From assembly GCA_002298965.1 (NCBI GenBank), contig DBMN01000041.1:1-7804 (forward strand): DNA of 7,804 nucleotides. Reading direction: 5' to 3'. Each line of letters opens with the position of its first letter. The stretch's first letter is position 1. This DNA comes from Rhizobiales bacterium UBA697 (lineage in GTDB: Bacteria; Pseudomonadota; Alphaproteobacteria; Rhizobiales; Ancalomicrobiaceae). Positions 5,944 through 7,804 of the stretch are shown here, piece by piece. The notes below the pieces were generated by a model that was not told where the DNA came from, ran no database searches, and saw nothing but the letters and a program-made list of their open reading frames with translations. Both the position numbers and the translations under genes were made by a program.

Positions 5944-5968
5944 CCGCCGCCGTTCCGGCGTTCGGCGG
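5944..5968 (+). terminator. Possible hairpin after the aminotransferase gene
   Basis: CCGCCG (5944-5949) can pair with CGGCGG (5963-5968); alternatively CGCCG/CGGCG (5948-5952 with 5956-5960) closes a TTC loop. The position just after the stop fits a terminator, but no T-run follows and the base composition makes such pairings easy. Confidence 0.3.
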
Positions 5969-5970
5969 GT

Positions 5971-6005
5971 CCGGATTAACCCGGAATTAAGGCTGACTTC
6001 AAAAT
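5971..6005 (+). promoter_or_regulatory. Weak candidate promoter for the acyltransferase-adaptor unit, with a 10-base direct repeat
   Basis: This is the only A+T-richer patch in the 218-base gap before the acyltransferase-like gene. It contains CCGGATTAAC followed directly by CCGGAATTAA (5971-5990), an imperfect tandem repeat. TTAACC (5976-5981) and CAAAAT (6000-6005) each match the sigma-70 hexamers at four of six bases, with 18 bases between them. The rest of the gap (6006-6154) is GC-rich without recognisable signals. Confidence 0.3.
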
Positions 6006-6154
6006 AGTGACCCGACGGCAAGGCGAATGCGCGAGGGGCGGCCCCCCGCGGGGAACGCGCCGGCCGCGACGCCGGCACCGGACGGACGCCCGGCGACGGG
6101 GCGCCTCGGCGTGACGGCGATGCGGCGGCGACGATCCGACCAACGGTGCGGCAC

Positions 6155-7099
6155 ATGACGACGGCCATGAAGACGATCGAGCATCTGGGCAGGCTGCCGC
6201 TGGCCGCGCGGCGGATTGCCCTGCGCACGGCGTGGCGGGCCTCGCTGCCCTTCCGCAAAGGCGTCGGCTTCGGTCTCGAACCCTTCTTCGAGAAGCGCCT
6301 CAGGGTGGGTACCGAGGAGGCGCGCCGCCTCGCCCGCGAGCACGACTTCCACGATCTCCTGCTGATCATGGAATGGTTCGCCAGCATCCGCCGCAGTCAG
6401 GCCGAGATGCTCGCCGACACCCGCAACACCACCGTCTCCGATCCCGATCTGCCGGCCCGTCTGGCTGCGACCGGCGACGTCGTGATCCTCGCGCCGCTGC
6501 ACATGGGCGTCTTCCCGCTCGGCATATCGCACGTGCTGTGGCACTGGTTCCGCGGCCGCCGCCTGCTGGTGCTGCGCGCCCGCGAGGATCTCCAGGAGAA
6601 CAACATCGCGATGGACCGCCTGCGCGAGATCGCCGGCGAGTTCCGCATCCTCAACACCCGCGACGAGGCCGATTTCGTCGACGCCATGCGCTTCGCCCGC
6701 AAGGGCGCCGTGGTGGTGTCGCTGCTCGACCTGCCGGAGACCTACGGTTCGCCGGCCGAGACCCGGCTCTTCGACGAGACGGCATCGATCGCCATGGGGC
6801 TCGACGCGATGGCGCGCATGCTGAAGGGCGTGGTGCTGCCGATGACCGTCTGCTCGCGCCTCACCCGCGACGAGATCGTCTTCGGTCGGCCCTTCGAGGT
6901 GGCGCGGACGACCGCCGACGACCGGCGCGAACTGGCGATGACGATCGGTCGGCAGATCGAGAGTTTCGTCAAGCTGGCGCCGGAGCAGTGGCACATGTGG
7001 ACGCGTCTCGGCGAGTTCTATCCGGCGGGATGGACGTCGGGTGGCTCGGAAGGCTTCCGCACCCTCGCGCAGAAGGTGGCCGCCCATGCTGCCGGTTGA
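6155..7099 (+). CDS. LpxL/HtrB-like acyltransferase family protein with altered active site
   Basis: A protein of 314 residues if it starts at the ATG at 6155; a GTG at 6146 and an ATG at 6167 are also in frame and none has a clear Shine-Dalgarno. The pattern follows the lysophospholipid/lipid A acyltransferase family: a basic N terminus, GDVVILAPLHMGVFPLG (107-123) at the place of the catalytic histidine, VVVSLLDLPE (186-195) in the middle, and PEQWHMWTR (276-284) near the end, like the PEQY/W-W motif of LpxL. The motif HX4D/E is broken: H116 is followed five residues on by P121, not an acid. No N-terminal membrane helix is evident. It overlaps the adaptor gene by 14 bases, so the two are co-expressed. 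It could acylate a peptide or lipid by altered chemistry, or be a non-enzymatic partner. True lipid A biosynthesis seems unlikely from the missing residue and the context. Confidence 0.72.
   Translation: MTTAMKTIEHLGRLPLAARRIALRTAWRASLPFRKGVGFGLEPFFEKRLRVGTEEARRLAREHDFHDLLLIMEWFASIRRSQAEMLADTRNTTVSDPDLPARLAATGDVVILAPLHMGVFPLGISHVLWHWFRGRRLLVLRAREDLQENNIAMDRLREIAGEFRILNTRDEADFVDAMRFARKGAVVVSLLDLPETYGSPAETRLFDETASIAMGLDAMARMLKGVVLPMTVCSRLTRDEIVFGRPFEVARTTADDRRELAMTIGRQIESFVKLAPEQWHMWTRLGEFYPAGWTSGGSEGFRTLAQKVAAHAAG
7073..7079 (+). promoter_or_regulatory. Ribosome binding site of the adaptor gene
   Basis: AAGGTGG within the end of the acyltransferase-like gene, six bases before the ATG at 7086. 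It supports that start and hence the 14-base overlap of the two genes. Confidence 0.55.
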
Positions 7100-7804
7100 G
7101 ACCTTCCGCCGCTTCCTCGGCCGGCGCAAGCCGCGGCCCGAGACGATGATGGACCGGTTCGAGATCACCGGTCTGCATCAGCTCTCCTCGTCGATCGAGT
7201 TCCGCCGCGACACCGCGTCCGACCTGCTGGTCGTCTTCTTCGTGTCGCTGGCGCTCTTCCTCGTGGCGGCGATGTGGTTCGGCACCTTCGCCAAGCAGGA
7301 GACGATGCGCGGCATCGTGCTCGGCACCAAGGGCGGGCAGCGCATGTCGGCACCGGTCGACGGCACGGTCTCGCACATCTGGGTGACGCAGGGCCAGCCG
7401 GTGAAGGCCGGCGACAAGATCCTGACCATCGTGCCGCAGCAGACGGCGGCGGGGTCGAAGCCGCTGTCGGAATCGGAGCTCCAGTCGCTGATCGCGCAGC
7501 GCCGCAACACCCAGGCCCAGGTCGACGGGCTCGACGCGCTGATGGCGCATCACGCCGACGACCTCACCGCCTTCGACGACAACATGCTGAAGATCGAGGC
7601 CAACCTGCGCAAGCAGGAGCAGGAGCTCCAGGGCGCGCTCGCCGCCCAGGACGAGATCGTCCAGAAGCTCCGGGCCAATCTGAAGAGCGGCTACGTCACC
7701 CGTGAGAACGTCACCGGTCAGGAGCGGGTGAAGCAGGACTACGTCCGCCAGCTGCTCGAGGTGCGCCTGCAGATGACGCAGCTGACGACGACCCAGCTCG
7801 AGCG
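7086..7804 (+). CDS. HlyD/CvaA-type membrane fusion protein of a peptide exporter (3' end cut off)
   Basis: Periplasmic adaptor that links an inner-membrane ABC exporter to an outer-membrane channel; 239 residues are visible and the frame is open at the right edge. Layout: a cytoplasmic N terminus (1-45) with FRRFLGRRK, one membrane helix (about 46-66), then the first half of a lipoyl-like domain (about 86-116, SAPVDGTVSHIWVTQGQPVKAGD), and from about 128 onward a long Gln/Leu-rich alpha-helical hairpin. Residues 200-211, KSGYVTRENVTG, form the turn-like element found at the matching place in CvaA (SKGLINKDQLTN, from memory). The cytoplasmic tail and overall plan match the CvaA class that exports double-glycine peptides, which fits the precursor at 4209. 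Classical type I protein exporters use related adaptors, so the substrate class is inferred. A C39-peptidase ABC transporter is expected next. Confidence 0.88.
   Translation, partial: MLPVETFRRFLGRRKPRPETMMDRFEITGLHQLSSSIEFRRDTASDLLVVFFVSLALFLVAAMWFGTFAKQETMRGIVLGTKGGQRMSAPVDGTVSHIWVTQGQPVKAGDKILTIVPQQTAAGSKPLSESELQSLIAQRRNTQAQVDGLDALMAHHADDLTAFDDNMLKIEANLRKQEQELQGALAAQDEIVQKLRANLKSGYVTRENVTGQERVKQDYVRQLLEVRLQMTQLTTTQLE

Noticed and set aside
5999..7168. Open frame of 389 codons on the minus strand
   Set aside because: It is antisense to the acyltransferase-like gene, whose plus-strand product carries recognisable family motifs; the minus frame does not.

Overview
The window is a chromosomal-looking piece of a high-GC alphaproteobacterium, most likely of the order Hyphomicrobiales (Rhizobiales). 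The support is the strong GC bias at third codon positions, a ChoXWV-type choline transporter of the Sinorhizobium kind, and an alphaproteobacterial style of protein sequence. The genus cannot be fixed from the sequence alone.

Left part (1-3946, all on the minus strand). A choX-choW-choV operon reads right to left: periplasmic choline-binding protein (1914-2864), inner-membrane permease (963-1847) and ATPase (1-966, running off the left edge). choW and choV overlap by ATGA. A GC-rich hairpin sits in the short gap between choX and choW. Upstream of choX is a membrane-anchored alpha/beta hydrolase (2993-3946) on the same strand.

Middle (3947-4529). The intergenic region contains an AT-rich island (about 80% A+T over 4047-4100, in a very GC-rich window). 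It probably holds divergent promoters: one to the left for the hydrolase, one to the right for a 41-residue peptide gene (4209-4334). The peptide has a 15-residue double-glycine leader that aligns without gaps to the colicin V leader, followed by a Gly/Ser/Lys-rich core with three cysteines. An intrinsic terminator (4380-4414) closes this gene, and several more inverted repeats lie before the next one.

Right part (4530-7804, plus strand). A class III aminotransferase of the putrescine/omega-amine:pyruvate type (4530-5936) is followed by a two-gene overlapping unit. The first member is a degenerate LpxL/HtrB-like acyltransferase (6155-7099) that lacks the acidic residue of the HX4D/E motif. 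The second is a CvaA/HlyD-type membrane fusion protein (7086 to the right edge).

How it fits together. The double-glycine peptide plus a CvaA-like export adaptor suggests a colicin V/class II microcin-type secretion locus whose peptidase-containing ABC transporter should lie just beyond the right edge. Whether the aminotransferase and the acyltransferase-like protein modify the peptide, protect the producer, or are merely neighbours is not decided by the sequence. The peptide-acyltransferase-adaptor combination is the part most likely to be undescribed. The choline transporter is ordinary.
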